From Chryseobacterium cheonjiense (GTDB lineage Bacteria; Bacteroidota; Bacteroidia; Flavobacteriales; Weeksellaceae): a DNA stretch of 64,000 nt. The translations under genes and the position numbers were made by a program. Within the stretch, counting starts at the first letter, position 1, and each line of letters starts with the position of its first letter. Shown in pieces: positions 44,985 to 56,439 of the stretch. The notes below the pieces were generated by a model, which was given only the letters and a program-made list of their open reading frames with translations, did no database searches and had not been told where the DNA came from. The DNA lies in the NCBI RefSeq assembly GCF_012927265.1, contig NZ_JABBGF010000001.1, positions 804,502 through 868,501 of the forward strand, read 5' to 3'.

Positions 44985-46403
44985 GTGAAAAAAATATTTA
45001 TTACAGCTATTATGCTGATTGCAAGTTTTTGTAATGCTCAAATCAACTTAATTTTAGATACTAATTTTGGTAATAACGGAACTGTAAGTTTAGGACCTAA
45101 TCTTGGAGGACTTCTGTCCTATCATTTTTTAAATGACAAAATAATGGTTCAAAATTATGATCTTACAGATCCATTTCTTATTTATTCCAAAATTACGATG
45201 CTGAATAACAATGGAAGTTTATCAACTGATTTTGGTATAGGAGGATCATTTCTTATTCCAACTTATTATAACTCAAATAATGATGCAGATTTTGTTCACA
45301 GCATTGATTCATCTTATTTATATATGATTTCCGGTAAAAGATATTTGTATAATGGTACATTAGATCCAACATACGGGAATAATGGTCAAACACAAATTTA
45401 TCCAAATGAGATTTATCGTAAATTGCTTCCTACCGGAAAATTAATTATCCGTACCGTAAATAATATCTATCAATATACACAATCTGGAAATTTGGATACT
45501 ACTTTTGGGGTAAACGGAAGTATTTTTACTAATAGTTTTTTGACTAATTATGGTTATCCGATTTTCAATTATCAACAAACTTTTGTCCCTTTGCTTTCTA
45601 GCAATTCAATTTTGGAATATGACGGCAACTATTCTCAATTGAGGAAAATGAATTATATTACCGGTATTTATGACACGAGTTTTGGTGTTAATGGAAATGC
45701 ACAATTTAATAATGGAAATTCTGGTTCAATTATGAAATTTCATGTATTGGATGATTATTCATTTATAAATTACTTATTTGATAGCAACAATACAAGTTTA
45801 TACTTGCTGACAAGAACATTTTCAACAGGATTGTTAGATTACTCATTCGGAACTAACGGCAAAATAGATTTACCATTAGTCATTAATGGAATAAACTTAT
45901 TGTATAATCAAGATTTTACTGTTACTCAAGGAAACTACATCATTCCTGTTTTGGATGATAATTTTCCTAGAAAATTGTATTTGGCCAATTTTACCAATAA
46001 TGGATTAAGTACAATTAATAGTCAAAATCTCTTGGATACTGGAATTACTACCCAAATGGTAAATCCGAGTGATAAAATATTTATATCTTTAAAGGATAAC
46101 TATCTTTATTTGTTTGTAAATACAAATTATATTAAAAGATATATAATTTTGCAAAACTATCTTTCTACAAATGAAAATGAGCTGAGCGAATCGATCAACT
46201 TTATAAATCCTTTTCAAAATGAACTTAATTTGTTTACTAATACTAAAGTAAAATTAGTTGAAGTTTTTGATGAGCAGGGACGTTTACTTTTAAGAAGTAA
46301 AGATACTAAGCTTAATACAACTTCTTTATTAAAAGGAATATATATATTAAAAATCACTACAGCAACAAATAAAGTATTTTCTAAGAAAGCAATAAAAAAT
46401 TAA
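44985..46403 (+). CDS. T9SS-secreted delta-60 repeat protein
   Basis: 472 aa from a GTG start (signal KKIFITAIMLIASFCNA); an ATG 5 nt earlier opens only a two-codon frame. Repeated LDxxFGxNG units (LDTNFGNNG, LDPTYGNNG, LDTTFGVNG, YDTSFGVNG, LDYSFGTNG) are delta-60-type repeats forming a propeller-like domain. The end (NELNLFTNTKVKLVEVFDEQ ... LLKGIYILKITTATNKVFSKKAIKN) is a type A sorting domain. It is a secreted or surface protein of unknown ligand. It is clearly more AT-rich than its neighbours, suggesting later acquisition. Confidence 0.85.
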   Translation: MKKIFITAIMLIASFCNAQINLILDTNFGNNGTVSLGPNLGGLLSYHFLNDKIMVQNYDLTDPFLIYSKITMLNNNGSLSTDFGIGGSFLIPTYYNSNNDADFVHSIDSSYLYMISGKRYLYNGTLDPTYGNNGQTQIYPNEIYRKLLPTGKLIIRTVNNIYQYTQSGNLDTTFGVNGSIFTNSFLTNYGYPIFNYQQTFVPLLSSNSILEYDGNYSQLRKMNYITGIYDTSFGVNGNAQFNNGNSGSIMKFHVLDDYSFINYLFDSNNTSLYLLTRTFSTGLLDYSFGTNGKIDLPLVINGINLLYNQDFTVTQGNYIIPVLDDNFPRKLYLANFTNNGLSTINSQNLLDTGITTQMVNPSDKIFISLKDNYLYLFVNTNYIKRYIILQNYLSTNENELSESINFINPFQNELNLFTNTKVKLVEVFDEQGRLLLRSKDTKLNTTSLLKGIYILKITTATNKVFSKKAIKN

Positions 46404-46501
46404 TTTTTGAAGTATAATAAGAGGAGACTAATTTGATATAATTTATTTTTCATTGAATAATAAATAAACATTTTCTCGTTTTTAAATAAAATTAAAAACA
46501 A

Positions 46502-47317
46502 ATGAAAACTCTCTTGTTTATTTTTTGTTGTATAAGCATCCAATCACAGATGCTTACGTCTGTCTATTTCGATTATAACAGTTATCAACTCACAAAAGAA
46601 TCCCAGAGAAAATTAGATAGTTTAGCCAACCTGAAAAGCAATCTGAAATTCAGAATTTTTGGAAACTGTGATATTTCGGGAAGTTCGGAGTATAATAAAA
46701 AGCTATCTGAAAGTCGGGCTAATGCAGTGAATAAATATCTTCAGGCAAGAATCGGAAATACCATTGCTCTGGAAAGCGTTGTTGGTTTGGGAAAAGAAAA
46801 GCAGATCAATGATAATAGTACCGAAGAATTGCGTCGTAAAAACAGGAGAGTCGATATTTTTATTGATCAGGTATTAATGATCGGCGAAATAAAATCAGGC
46901 AGAACGTTTGAAAGCTTTTTCAGCAAAAAGGTTTATGAAATGAAGGTTGGAGAGACCTATTCTTTACCAAATGTCAATTTTATCGGAGGACGCCATGTCT
47001 GGTTTCCAAAAGGAAATAAAGTTCTGATCCAGCTGGCTGATGTACTGAAAAATAATCCCTCTCTCGAAGTTGAGCTTCAGGGACATATCTGTTGTGATTA
47101 TGATAATTTCGATGGCGAAGATCTCGACCTGAAAACTTTTAACCTTTCCTGGACAAGAGCTAATGCTATCAGAGAATTTCTTGAAAAGCGGGGAATAGAT
47201 TCTCGGCGAATAAAAGTTACCGGAATGGGACATCTCAATCCCGTTACATATCCCGAACGGACCGAAGAGGATATGATCAAAAACAGAAGAGTAGAAATTG
47301 TAGTGCGTAAAAAATGA
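46502..47317 (+). CDS. OmpA-family protein with two tandem OmpA-like domains
   Basis: 271 aa with a short signal peptide (MKTLLFIFCCISIQSQ). Domain 1 (about 20-120): VYFDYNSYQLTKESQRKLDSL ... SESRANAVNKYL ... RRKNRRVDI. Domain 2 (about 155-270): HVWFPKGNKVLIQLADVL ... SWTRANAIREFLEKRG ... MIKNRRVEIVV. Both retain the Asp/Arg peptidoglycan-binding pattern. No beta barrel is present, so it is a periplasmic wall-binding protein. A double domain in a single chain is uncommon. Confidence 0.88.
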   Translation: MKTLLFIFCCISIQSQMLTSVYFDYNSYQLTKESQRKLDSLANLKSNLKFRIFGNCDISGSSEYNKKLSESRANAVNKYLQARIGNTIALESVVGLGKEKQINDNSTEELRRKNRRVDIFIDQVLMIGEIKSGRTFESFFSKKVYEMKVGETYSLPNVNFIGGRHVWFPKGNKVLIQLADVLKNNPSLEVELQGHICCDYDNFDGEDLDLKTFNLSWTRANAIREFLEKRGIDSRRIKVTGMGHLNPVTYPERTEEDMIKNRRVEIVVRKK

Positions 47318-47318
47318 T

Positions 47319-47356
47319 AGATTTCGGGCGGAAGCGAAGCTTCCGCCCGAAATCTA
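47319..47356. terminator. Strong hairpin between convergent genes
   Basis: Stem of at least 16 bp, TAGATTTCGGGCGGAA / TTCCGCCCGAAATCTA, with a small loop. It resembles in style the hairpin at 60860-60892 (TTTCGGCGG...CCGCCGAAA). It may act both as terminator for the OmpA gene and as a repeat element. Confidence 0.65.
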
Positions 47357-47369
47357 TTAATATTATAGT

Positions 47370-47873
47370 CTATATTTTTTTCCATTTCCGGATTTGAGTC
47401 CTGAAGCTTTTAAAAGGCGCTACGGTATTAATATGAATCCATTTATATAAGGGCCACTTGGCTGGTGTCGTAGCCCATTTTCGTTGTTCAGGAAGAAATA
47501 GTGTATTTTCATCAAGGCTTTCTATCCACGTTAAAATTTCAATTACCTTTTCAGATAATATTTCGCGCTGTTTTTTTAGACTATATGGACCATATGATTT
47601 ATAAAAAGAATTGTGAAGTTCTTTAAGGTTATTCCATTTGTATTCAGGGGTTGGCGTTTTTACTTCAAGTCCTTTCAATTCATCAGATTCCCAGCTTAAA
47701 AGCAAACCTGTCCATCCGATGTGATAAGAGAGATTTTGTGAAGGAGTTTTGTCGATGCCGGTTTTCAGCAGATCTTTTTCAGATTCATCTATATCATCAA
47801 ATTCCTTATCATACGAAACAAACGATTTTCGTATTGCATCTGTAAGTTCTTTTTTATTTGTATAGCCTGACAT
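47370..47873 (-). CDS. ClbS/DfsB family protein
   Basis: 167 aa, four-helix bundle of the DinB-like DUF1706 family: TNKKELTDAIRKSFVSYDKEFDDI, TPSQNLSYHIGWTGLLLSWESDE, WNNLKELHNSFYKSY and the ending WIHINTVAPFKSFRTQIRKW. Homologues include ClbS, which protects from colibactin. Its job here is unknown. It stands between the OmpA gene and cydB, on the cydAB strand but downstream. Confidence 0.85.
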   Translation of the reverse strand: MSGYTNKKELTDAIRKSFVSYDKEFDDIDESEKDLLKTGIDKTPSQNLSYHIGWTGLLLSWESDELKGLEVKTPTPEYKWNNLKELHNSFYKSYGPYSLKKQREILSEKVIEILTWIESLDENTLFLPEQRKWATTPAKWPLYKWIHINTVAPFKSFRTQIRKWKKI

Positions 47874-47890
47874 AAGTTACGAATGCAGAT

Positions 47891-48895
47891 TTATCTTCTC
47901 AATTTGCTGAATGAAGCCATTAAATAAAACAAAAACGGTAAAATAAATATCGATCCCAAAATCAGCGCCCAACCCAAAGCGGAAATGGTTTTCGGAGCCG
48001 CAACATGCTCCAGCAATGACAGATGCTGTCCGTTTCCGAAAAGAATAATATTGGGATTATGCTGGTATGTTGCAGCAACTAAGATCATAATGACCTGGAA
48101 ACCCGCCAGCGCTCTTACAGGAAGAAGTTTACGTGTACTCATCGCTCTCAGAATCAATAATAGACAAACCGTTGCAAAAGCTGTTGCCATGATTCCCAGT
48201 GGCTTTGAAAACACCCACATAATCAGCGGAATATCAGACAAATAAGCTGTTAAAAAAACCAATGCTCCTGTAATGACAACAAAAACCATTGTTTGCTTTG
48301 ATTTTTTAATCATTAAATTAAGTTCCAAGCGGTCAACTGTTTCGCGTAAAGCAAAAATAGAAGCAAGATAAGCGCAGATGGACACGGTGAAAAGTCCTAC
48401 AGCAACCCCAAACCAGTTCAGCCAGCTGAAGATGTACAGGTCTAAAAAACCTTTGGCATCCGGGTTAATAGAATGCGAAATGGTTGCCGCAGCAATTAAT
48501 CCCAGGAAAAAAGGCGTTAATAAACTTGAAAAGTAAAAAATCTGGGTATATAATCCCTGCCACTCATCTTTTACAGCATCGTAATGCCTGAATGTAAAAG
48601 CCGTTCCCCTCGCAATGATTCCTATAAGCATTAAAACCAAAGGAATGTGGAGGTATGTTGACAGGGTGGTATAAATTTCAGGAAAACCTACAAAAAGAAT
48701 AACGATTGCAATGATTAGCCACATGTGATTGGCTTCCCATACCGGAGCAATCGATTCGTACATGATAACTTCCGTTTTCGGACGGTTTTTTTTTCTCGTA
48801 AAAAGCTCTACAATTCCTGCCCCGAAATCTGCCCCACCCAAAATTACGTAAAGACAGATTGACAGCCAGAGAAAACCTATAACGACGTATATCAT
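47891..48895 (-). CDS. cydB: Cytochrome bd ubiquinol oxidase subunit II
   Basis: 334 aa, about 8 membrane helices. FLWLSICLYVILGGADFGAGIVELFTRKKNRP and YESIAPVWEANHMWLIIAIVILFVGFP are the CydB signature. With CydA it forms the high-affinity quinol oxidase. Its start overlaps the cydA stop by 4 nt (ATGA). No CydX or cydCD is in the window. Confidence 0.97.
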   Translation of the reverse strand: MIYVVIGFLWLSICLYVILGGADFGAGIVELFTRKKNRPKTEVIMYESIAPVWEANHMWLIIAIVILFVGFPEIYTTLSTYLHIPLVLMLIGIIARGTAFTFRHYDAVKDEWQGLYTQIFYFSSLLTPFFLGLIAAATISHSINPDAKGFLDLYIFSWLNWFGVAVGLFTVSICAYLASIFALRETVDRLELNLMIKKSKQTMVFVVITGALVFLTAYLSDIPLIMWVFSKPLGIMATAFATVCLLLILRAMSTRKLLPVRALAGFQVIMILVAATYQHNPNIILFGNGQHLSLLEHVAAPKTISALGWALILGSIFILPFLFYLMASFSKLRR

Positions 48896-50235
48896 AATTT
48901 TTTTTGTTTAGCGTTAAACTGAGGATCGGTAGGGTCGTAAAGTTTTGGGACCATTTTGATCTGCCTTGTCAGCAGAAAAATAATGACAAAAGACAGCGAA
49001 ACAAAAACAGCGGTAAAGAAATAGAATGAATATTGAATTCCCGGCATCGGCGTAACGGCATCAACGGTTCTCATGATTCCGTAGATGATCCAGGGCTGTC
49101 GGCCCACTTCTGTCACCGTCCATCCCGCTTCCAGGGCGATATATCCGAAGGGCGTAGCAACCAAAAAGGTTTTCAGCAGCCATTTCCGCTCCAGCCATTC
49201 CTTTTTAAAGAATATTGCAAACAGATAGACCATTCCTATAATAATCATTATCACTCCGAAGAAAATCATGATCTGAAAGGCAAAATGTACCACAGCTACC
49301 GGCGGCCATTCGTCTCTCGGAAAATCTTTCAGTCCTTTAACCTCGGTATTAAAGTCATTGCTGACCAGAAAGCTTAAAACTTTAGGGATTTTTATAGCGT
49401 ATTTTATTTCTGCTTTTTCTTCATCCGGAATTCCGCCAATCACAAAAGCAGCACCTTTTTCTGTTTCAAAATGCGCTTCCATTGCGGCTAATTTGATAGG
49501 TTGTCTCTCCGCTACAGATTTTGCAGCAATATCGCCGCTCAGAGGCGCCCCAAACGCTCCGATCAAGGCAAATCCTGCGGCAATTTTAAAAGCTTTGGTA
49601 TGAAATTCAACATTTTTTTTCCTTAAGATCATATAAGCGTGAAGGCCTGCAACGGCAAATCCTGTGGCGCAAAATGCGGCAACCGACATATGCAGTGCCT
49701 GTGGAAACCACGCATCATTAAACATTGCTTTAATGGGGTCTATATTCAGATACTGTCCGTTCACATAATCAAATCCGGCAGGCGAATTCATCCATGCATT
49801 GGCTGCAACAACCAAAATTCCGGATGCTAAACCGCTTAAACCCACCAGAAAGCCACAGAACCAGTGAAACCATTTATTAAACCTGTCCCAGCCGTAAAGA
49901 AAAAATCCAATGGCAATGGCTTCTATAAAAAATGCTGTTCCTTCGAGAGAAAAAGGCATCCCGAAAATGGGTCCCGCATGTTTCATAAACTGTGGCCAGA
50001 GAAGGCCAAGCTCAAAAGAAAGCATTGTTCCTGAAACAGCTCCGGTGGCAAAAAGTATGGCAACGCCTTTGCTCCATGCTTTGGTAAGACCTTTATAGAT
50101 TTCGTTATTTGTTTTTAAATATTTCCAGTGGGCAAATGCCATCAGGAAAGGCATGACCATTCCTACACAGGAAAAAATAATATGAAAACCGAGGGACATT
50201 GCCATTTGGGCACGGGCTGCAAGGAAATCGTCCAT
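48892..50235 (-). CDS. cydA: Cytochrome bd ubiquinol oxidase subunit I
   Basis: 447 aa from ATG at 50235 (MDDFLAARAQMAMSLGFHIIFSC); starts at 50241 or 50256 would add 2-7 residues. FHIIFSC holds a heme ligand His, GRQPWIIYGIMRT the quinol-site Arg region. The Q-loop (about residues 240-300) is short, as in CIO-type and Bacteroidetes enzymes, compared with the long loop of E. coli CydA. It reduces oxygen to water with quinol. Confidence 0.97.
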   Translation of the reverse strand: MDDFLAARAQMAMSLGFHIIFSCVGMVMPFLMAFAHWKYLKTNNEIYKGLTKAWSKGVAILFATGAVSGTMLSFELGLLWPQFMKHAGPIFGMPFSLEGTAFFIEAIAIGFFLYGWDRFNKWFHWFCGFLVGLSGLASGILVVAANAWMNSPAGFDYVNGQYLNIDPIKAMFNDAWFPQALHMSVAAFCATGFAVAGLHAYMILRKKNVEFHTKAFKIAAGFALIGAFGAPLSGDIAAKSVAERQPIKLAAMEAHFETEKGAAFVIGGIPDEEKAEIKYAIKIPKVLSFLVSNDFNTEVKGLKDFPRDEWPPVAVVHFAFQIMIFFGVIMIIIGMVYLFAIFFKKEWLERKWLLKTFLVATPFGYIALEAGWTVTEVGRQPWIIYGIMRTVDAVTPMPGIQYSFYFFTAVFVSLSFVIIFLLTRQIKMVPKLYDPTDPQFNAKQKKL

Positions 50236-50406
50236 AAACATCAACTTTTTAAGCAAATAAATGTAAGGATAAATTGCCTATATTTCATATGATTTACAAC
50301 AGTTCTTATTAAAATTGAAGGTTTTAACTTTGTGTTTTTTACCTGTAAATTATATCAGATTTGTGTGGAAAAATCTATCCGTTTTGATTCATTTTAACTT
50401 TCATAA

Positions 50407-52401
<1,995 letters not shown>

Positions 52402-52412
52402 TAAAATAGCAT

Positions 52413-52459
52413 TTAACATAATAAAAAGACCTCAGCAATGGGGTCTTTTATTATGTTAA
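52413..52459 (+). terminator. Terminator after gyrB
   Basis: Stem TTAACATAATAAAAAGACC / GGTCTTTTATTATGTTAA (one A bulged), with a 10-nt loop. Confidence 0.85.
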
Positions 52460-52534
52460 TTTAAATCCTGTGTGCACGAAAATTAATTTTAACACTTGCC
52501 CGGATTTTCCTATTTTTGCTAAATTTTAATAACC

Positions 52535-54427
52535 ATGATTAAAATACTTTGTACCGTAGCGCTTTCTGCAGCATCTTTATATTATACACAGAGTTTCCCT
52601 GTTTCTGCAATTCCGGAGAACCTGAAAAAAAATGCTGATGCGGTTATCAGAAAAGATTTAACTACCATTCAGATCAACAAGATCGATGATATCAAATACC
52701 AGTATTATACCGTAACAACAGTTCTTAATAAGGACGGAGATTCGGATGCCCGGGCATATATTCCGTACGAAAAAGGAAACAGCATCTCTGATGTTAAAGT
52801 TAATATCTATGATGAGGCAGGGAAAAAAATAAAATCTTTTTCAAAATCCGATTTCGGAGACTTTGCCAATAACGATCAGGGAACATTTTATTCGGATAAC
52901 AGAGTAATGGTGTTATCCTATACACCAACACAATATCCGTACACTGTTGAATTTTCTTATCAGATTGGTGATGAAAATACGGTCTTTTTACCAGATTTTA
53001 CCCCTTTCAGATCTACCAAGGTTTCGTTAGAAGAAGCCCAGATGAAATTCATTAATAAATCCGGCATTGACCTTAAAACAAAAATTTATCCGTCAGCTTA
53101 TAATTACACTTCAGTAATCGAAAGTGACAATGCCGGCGAAAAAACCTATACTTATAAAAATGTTCCTGCAATAGACAATGTGTTTTTGCTGCCTCAACCT
53201 GTAAAAATTTTACCCAAAGTAAGTTTTGCCTTAACGAAATTCAACCTTGAAGGAAAACAGGGAAGTATCAACAGCTGGAGTGATTTCGGAAGCTGGTATT
53301 ACAATAGCATTCTGCAGCCGGTTTCTACATCCAGTCCGGCTATTAAAGCTGAAGTTATGAGTCTTAATCTTACAGGGACAACAGAAGAGAAAGTCAAAAA
53401 ACTTTATCAGCATATGCAGGAAAAAACACGATATATTTTCGTTGCGTTGGGAATAGGGGGATGGCAGCCGATGCTTCCGGATGAAGTGCAGAAAAAAGGA
53501 TATGGTGATTGTAAAGGACTTACCAATTATATGAAAACTTTGCTGGACGAAGCAGGAATACCTTCTTATTATTCAGTGATCAATTCAGGAGCTTCACCTG
53601 TGTCTTTTGATAAAGATTTTCCTAAAATGGGAGGAAATCATGTTATTTTGATGGTGCCTACAGAAAAGGGGAATATATGGTTGGAAAATACCTCGCAAAA
53701 GATTGCATTTAATCATTTAAGTTATAGTACGACAGCAAGAAATGTCCTGTCAATCAGAAAAAATGGAATAGAATTGTTGGATACTCCAGATTACACTGCC
53801 GAGCAAAGCAAAGAAAAGCAGCAGCTTAAAATCAAGATCAATGAAGACAATAGCATACTGGGAGAGGGAAGTTTTTCTTATACAGGACTTCAGTATGATA
53901 ATAATCTTGCACTTGCTTCCATGTCTCCGAAAGAACGGACGGAAGCGGTAAAAAATATGCTGGATATTTTACACTTCGATAAAATTGAACTGAAAAACTT
54001 CCTGAATGATAAAGATAATGCAGTCGCTAAGTACGATCTGGATTTTAAAGCAAATAATTATTCTAAAAATGCGGGAAGCAGCATCATTTTCAGGGCCGTT
54101 CCTATTTATTCTAACAACGTTTATAAAACCGAGGATAACAGGGAATTGCCTTTCGAACTGAGACAGTCATTTGAAGATGAGTATGAAGTCAGCTTTATGA
54201 TTCCTCAGAATTATAAAATAGAAGAAGTTCCGGAAAATGTAGTGTTGAATTCAGAATTCGGAACCTATAAACTAAGTTTTGTAAAGAATGGAGAATCTTT
54301 AAAAGTCAACAGATCCATTAGAATCAATAAAGGTATTTACCCAAAAGAAAAATATAACGATTACATCAATTTCAGGAAAAAAACTATTAATATCGACAAC
54401 TCAAAAGTTTTAATATCTAAGATTTAA
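52535..54427 (+). CDS. DUF3857/transglutaminase-domain protein (catalytic residues retained)
   Basis: 630 aa, signal peptide at 1-19. Residues about 45-230 are a DUF3857 beta domain (YYTVTTVLNKDGDSDARAYIPYEKGNSISDVKV). Residues about 270-390 are a papain-like transglutaminase core with Cys326 in KKGYGDCKGLTNYMKTLL, His369 in GGNHVILMV and Glu384-Asn385 in WLENTSQ. The C-terminal half is a DUF2569-like beta region. Periplasmic role unknown. It is 1 nt before a tandem relative that has lost the Cys and His, and both are likely co-transcribed. Confidence 0.85.
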   Translation: MIKILCTVALSAASLYYTQSFPVSAIPENLKKNADAVIRKDLTTIQINKIDDIKYQYYTVTTVLNKDGDSDARAYIPYEKGNSISDVKVNIYDEAGKKIKSFSKSDFGDFANNDQGTFYSDNRVMVLSYTPTQYPYTVEFSYQIGDENTVFLPDFTPFRSTKVSLEEAQMKFINKSGIDLKTKIYPSAYNYTSVIESDNAGEKTYTYKNVPAIDNVFLLPQPVKILPKVSFALTKFNLEGKQGSINSWSDFGSWYYNSILQPVSTSSPAIKAEVMSLNLTGTTEEKVKKLYQHMQEKTRYIFVALGIGGWQPMLPDEVQKKGYGDCKGLTNYMKTLLDEAGIPSYYSVINSGASPVSFDKDFPKMGGNHVILMVPTEKGNIWLENTSQKIAFNHLSYSTTARNVLSIRKNGIELLDTPDYTAEQSKEKQQLKIKINEDNSILGEGSFSYTGLQYDNNLALASMSPKERTEAVKNMLDILHFDKIELKNFLNDKDNAVAKYDLDFKANNYSKNAGSSIIFRAVPIYSNNVYKTEDNRELPFELRQSFEDEYEVSFMIPQNYKIEEVPENVVLNSEFGTYKLSFVKNGESLKVNRSIRINKGIYPKEKYNDYINFRKKTINIDNSKVLISKI

Positions 54428-54428
54428 C

Positions 54429-56360
54429 ATGAAGAAAATAGTATTCATCGCCTTTTGCTCAATGCAGTTTATTTTTGTTGAGGCTCAAAAACACAAATTT
54501 CTCGATCCGCCAAAATTTAACGATGCAGATTTGTCAAAACAAAAGTCGACGTTGGATGAAAATGCACCTGCTGAAATTCTTTATAAGTCACTGCACTTCA
54601 GTATGGATTATGCTACCGGAAATCTTATTAAAAGCACTTTCTACAGGGTGAAAATTTATGATAAAGATAAGGCGGAAGACTGGCTGAATCTTGAAATTCC
54701 TCTTTACCAGAACGGTGGCGACCAGGAATCGCTCAGCAAAATAAAGGCATATACATACAATCTTGAAAATGGTGCGGCTGTCGCCACAAAAGTTGACAAA
54801 AGCTCCAAATATAAAAGTAAAGAGAGTAAGTATATTTCCATTAATAAATTTGCATTTCCTAATGTAAAGAATGGCTCTGTTATCGAATACCAATATGAAG
54901 TTATATCCCCTTTCGGGTTTAGTGTTCCTGAAATACTGATTGAAACCGATACGCCTTCTCTTTACACGGAATATGTTCTTGACAGCCCGTCAAGTGTAGC
55001 GTATAACCTTAATTACACGGGTTCTCTGCTTCCAAAATATAAAGAAGTTGATGAAAGACTGCTGTATGGGACGAACTACAGAACCTACAGATTTGGCTAT
55101 GAAAATATAAAAGCTTTCAAAACGGAAAAGTTCGTAAACAATGACAGAAATTACAGAACGAAAATCGGTGCAGAACTACACTCTACAAATTTCAGGGAAC
55201 TGAAGCTGTACTCATCATCGTGGGAGCAGATTAAGGATCGTATGTATGAAAGAGAAGATTTTGGTGGAGAACTGAAGAAAACAAGGCTTGCTAAAGAAAA
55301 TATGCCTGCAAATATTGCAGGAATCTCCAATGAACTTGATAAAGCCGATGCTATTTTCAGTTACGTTAAAAATACCTTTACATGGAATAGAGATGCCGGT
55401 CTTTACACCGATGAAGGAATCAAAAAAATGCTTGAAACCAAAATCGGAAATGCTGCAGAAATTAATCTTTTCCTCGTAATGTTGCTGCGGGAGGCAGGTA
55501 TAAAGGCAGATCCTCTGGCTATTTCTACCATTAATAACGGACTCATCAATCTTGCTTCTCCCAATGTTTCCAATATGAATTTTGTGATTGCTGCAATCCA
55601 GACCAAGGACGGGTACCATTTGTATGATGCTACGGTAAAGCAGTCTTCTATAGACCAGCTTCCTCCGAGAGACTGGAACCAGTTTGGAATTCTTCTCTCC
55701 AAAGAAAAGGTGCAGCAGCTTACGATGAGCAATGCAAAAACAAGCTTTACCTATCTTACGGCTACCGCAAAAATCAATGATGACGGAAGTATTTCCGGAA
55801 ACTATTCTGACAGGGATACCGGGACCTATGCCATGTTTGCCAAAGAAAGCTATGACGATAATGCTGATAAATATAAAAAACAATACAAAGAGAATTTCTC
55901 CATAGACTTTACAGATATCGATTCAAAAGTTATTGAAAACGGTGACTTTGAAAGCACGATGAAGTTTTCGTCCGAAAACCTTATTGATAAAGTCGGCAAA
56001 AAGATCATCATCAATCCGATGCTTTTCCTGAATAAAAACTCCAATGAATTTGATCAGACGGAAGAAAGAAAATACATGATTGATTTTATCACACCTTTTA
56101 CAAGAGTGAAAAAGATCGTTCTTCAGATTCCGGAGGGATATGCGATTGAAGAAATGCCGAAAAATAAAAAAATTGTTACCGAGGATAAAGAAATTGAGTA
56201 TAGCTATATTGCAGAGCAAAAAGGCAATACGTTGGAAGTGATTTCCACCACAAAAGTTCTTAGCCCGAACTATCCCAAAGAATACTATCCTGCATTCAAG
56301 CAGATTTGGGGAGTTGCATCCAAACAGGAAAACCAGGTAATCAGCCTTGTGAAAAAATAA
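54429..56360 (+). CDS. DUF3857/transglutaminase-like protein, catalytic Cys and His replaced
   Basis: 643 aa, signal peptide at 1-19 (MKKIVFIAFCSMQFIFVEA). DUF3857 blocks: HFSMDYATGNLIKSTFYRVKIYDKDKAEDWLNL. The transglutaminase-like region reads TKIGNAAEINLFLVMLLREAGI, with Ala342 where the paralogue upstream has Cys326; the His position reads MNFVIAAI (Phe385), while Asp400 in YHLYDAT is kept. So it is probably a non-catalytic partner. It starts 1 nt after the paralogue and is followed by a terminator. Confidence 0.85.
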   Translation: MKKIVFIAFCSMQFIFVEAQKHKFLDPPKFNDADLSKQKSTLDENAPAEILYKSLHFSMDYATGNLIKSTFYRVKIYDKDKAEDWLNLEIPLYQNGGDQESLSKIKAYTYNLENGAAVATKVDKSSKYKSKESKYISINKFAFPNVKNGSVIEYQYEVISPFGFSVPEILIETDTPSLYTEYVLDSPSSVAYNLNYTGSLLPKYKEVDERLLYGTNYRTYRFGYENIKAFKTEKFVNNDRNYRTKIGAELHSTNFRELKLYSSSWEQIKDRMYEREDFGGELKKTRLAKENMPANIAGISNELDKADAIFSYVKNTFTWNRDAGLYTDEGIKKMLETKIGNAAEINLFLVMLLREAGIKADPLAISTINNGLINLASPNVSNMNFVIAAIQTKDGYHLYDATVKQSSIDQLPPRDWNQFGILLSKEKVQQLTMSNAKTSFTYLTATAKINDDGSISGNYSDRDTGTYAMFAKESYDDNADKYKKQYKENFSIDFTDIDSKVIENGDFESTMKFSSENLIDKVGKKIIINPMLFLNKNSNEFDQTEERKYMIDFITPFTRVKKIVLQIPEGYAIEEMPKNKKIVTEDKEIEYSYIAEQKGNTLEVISTTKVLSPNYPKEYYPAFKQIWGVASKQENQVISLVKK

Positions 56361-56388
56361 AAACCATACAATTTTTAAATAAGTTTAG

Positions 56389-56415
56389 AAACCATTCATT
56401 TTTTGAATGGTTTTT
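56389..56415 (+). terminator. Terminator after the transglutaminase pair
   Basis: AAACCATTCA / TGAATGGTTT stem with a short T loop and a following T run. Confidence 0.85.
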
Positions 56416-56439
56416 GCATTTGTATAGAAAATCAGAATT

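Noticed and set aside
55215..55883. 222-codon minus-strand open frame
   Set aside because: It lies wholly inside the DUF3857 gene on the other strand and its sequence looks like frame shadow rich in Phe, Ile and Cys.
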